Origin: Deltaproteobacteria bacterium
Lineage (GTDB): Bacteria > Desulfobacterota > JADFXK01
Assembly (NCBI GenBank): GCA_015233285.1
Contig: JADFYA010000200.1
Location: 1-6,984, forward strand
Direction of reading: 5' to 3'
Length of the DNA stretch: 6,984 nucleotides
A program made the position numbers and the translations under genes. Numbering within the stretch: the first letter of the stretch is position 1; each line of letters opens with the position of its first letter. The notes beneath the pieces were generated by a model. It did not search any database. It was not told where the DNA came from and saw only the letters and a program-made list of their open reading frames with translations. Below, piece by piece: positions 6,601 through 6,984 of this stretch.

Positions 6601-6984
6601 AAAGGGCATTTATCTTCTTTTTGAGTTCCGCAAATTCACTGATCAGGGAATTTATCTGTCTCTTTCTTCCTCCCGGCATAAATATTGTTTCAGCTTCCTG
6701 CTGGAGTTCTTGCATGACATTTCGCAGGTTGGATATTCCCATGCTGGCGGCAAAGATACTTTCACCCAACGCCCCACCTCCGGCCAACAGCAATTTTCCT
6801 CCGTCTATTAAGTTCTGGTGGCTCAAACCGAACATGGTCGTATAAATTTCTCTCGTCACCCCACCCAGACACGCGCTCAACTCCGCCTCCGGTAACGGTC
6901 TTTCAGCAGAGTCGAGGAGGGTGTTTTTTGTTCCTTTCCGGCGGATGAATTTCAACTTCGTACCATCCGTTCTTTGGATGGTTG
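3689..6984 (-). CDS. YhaN/AAA_27-type coiled-coil ATPase (SbcC/Rad50-like), N-terminus beyond window edge
   Basis: This is a large SMC-like ATPase, probably acting on DNA with a phosphoesterase partner. The frame stays open to the window edge, reading TIQRTDGTK before a TTG at 6953-6955. That TTG is therefore almost certainly internal, and the true start with Walker A (usually GPNEAGKST in this family) lies outside. About 1,097 residues are present. Near the edge, FIRRKGTKNTLLD and the segment ACLGGVTREIYTTMFGLSHQ match the conserved N-terminal lobe of the YhaN family. The segment from about 6650 to 4150 is mostly Glu/Lys/Leu/Arg-rich coiled coil with short breaks. The C-terminal lobe has an ABC-like signature MSEGSCDQLYLSLRLAAL (from 3955 downward), Walker B LPFILDD (D codons at 3857-3859 and 3854-3856), NFDDDR, and the H-loop region YFTHHAH near 3760. 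No CxxC zinc hook is visible. The gene converges on the small ORF with a 170-bp gap. The alternative label, generic SbcC/SMC, fits less well because of the RRKG and GLSHQ motifs. Confidence 0.9.
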   Translation of the reverse strand, partial: TIQRTDGTKLKFIRRKGTKNTLLDSAERPLPEAELSACLGGVTREIYTTMFGLSHQNLIDGGKLLLAGGGALGESIFAASMGISNLRNVMQELQQEAETIFMPGGRKRQINSLISEFAELKKKINALSLSSRDWDTHENSLKEAKGLSHKVRADLGKLQIEEKRMTRLLEALPVTSERQELLTRLEDLESVPLLSVSHPTERSKLVNQMESARADLVSAGHELEKIETHLKKLAIPENLIIQGSRVTEIYKRLGSNSKALLDLPGLEGAWKRLRADQARSLMELRPDLTIDEAFQLRLTETQRLNILELGTRCRAVQDEQRNAIQALEELEANLDEAGARLAGLEAPKNLSRLRTAIRLAQKQGDLEEKRRSIRTKLGNEEQHGLVEFQALPMRPATLAELESLPVPSPETVERFRSRFEEQTNQLKNLNEKIREKREEAEKAGRQVKALHLAGEVPTEQELALIRERRDKGWSLVRRAWLNHEDVTEEAQALDPVAPLQELYEKSVAGADIMADRLRREAQRVEQLAQLLATIDQCREKLQELDQSTQKADQDRAAQENNWAEIWQAVGVKPGLPKEMMAWLKQREKLVERSKRIREYRLEAEDIDNQIQEQAKSLITCLAELGEGLQSGDLSLSAILDRSQDYLVEKEKLATGQENLKKDIRSLEKRVGEAVRRKHQAEARLAEWNESWIRSLTTLGLPATASPHQVHAFIDKTQELFDKIDKAKELEERIAGIKDDDTIFKNDVQILLALVAPDLLGRPASGACEELNGRLNQAREDKATQKQLARQKQDKADTIYRAEVAIEQITGRLTEMCRKAGCSSPEQLEEIEEKSALKRKYEERTRQLDQELRRISRGGGMTTEELVAQAGGQDPDELGLRIDELKQGIEEHTGSLAELERTIGREESELKGLSSGEAAAEAAEEAQHILAQISHQAENFMRLRLASAILGREIERYREANQDPILLAGGKYFSKLTLGSFAGVKPSYDNKDNPILVGLRPSGEEVSVDAMSEGSCDQLYLSLRLAALERHVREVGPLPFILDDILVNFDDDRSKATLQALAELANKNQIIYFTHHAHILTLAREAVPPDNLKIQHLR

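Noticed and set aside
6953..6955. TTG as the true start of the ATPase gene
   Set aside because: The frame continues upstream without a stop to the window edge, and the added residues (TIQRTDGTK) fit the strand preceding the family's RRKG motif. Starting here would omit Walker A.

Overview
The window looks like an ordinary stretch of bacterial chromosome of moderate GC content. It has Shine-Dalgarno-led genes, a sigma70-type promoter, GTG and TTG starts, Sec signal peptides and compact gene spacing. The gene complement, and the ATCTGCG-type intergenic repeat, remind me of environmental Desulfobacterota (deltaproteobacteria) or a neighbouring phylum. That placement is an impression from memory, and nothing in the sequence fixes the taxon. 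I see no rRNA, tRNA, CRISPR array, transposase or phage gene.

Layout. Positions 1-184 are a leader with a good promoter candidate (TTGACA-N18-TTTAAT) and a strong ribosome binding site. They precede a secreted zinc alkylsulfatase of the SdsA1/YjcS type (185-2167, + strand), complete and with all expected metal ligands. A 198-bp gap with an imperfect hairpin follows. Next is a two-gene unit on the + strand. It holds an exported, C-terminally membrane-anchored HExxH metalloprotease of the peptidase-MA (gluzincin) kind (2366-3322) and a small unassigned 84-residue protein (3264-3518) that starts inside the protease gene. The 170-bp gap between the convergent genes carries a nested inverted-repeat structure. 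Its 12-bp outer arms contain both flanking stop codons. The remaining half of the window (3689 to the right edge, - strand) is one long coiled-coil ATPase of the YhaN/AAA_27 (SbcC/Rad50-like) type. It is cut by the window edge, so its N-terminal Walker A segment lies outside.

How the genes relate. The alkylsulfatase appears to be an independently transcribed envelope enzyme that hydrolyses alkyl sulfate esters. The protease and the small protein are probably co-translated and act at or near the cytoplasmic membrane. The YhaN-like ATPase belongs to a separate, convergent unit. In other genomes such ATPases usually sit beside an SbcD-like phosphoesterase, which would be expected just beyond position 6984. 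I see no convincing evidence that the window forms a single new multi-gene system. The features least explained by known families are the repeat element between the convergent genes and the overlapping small ORF.
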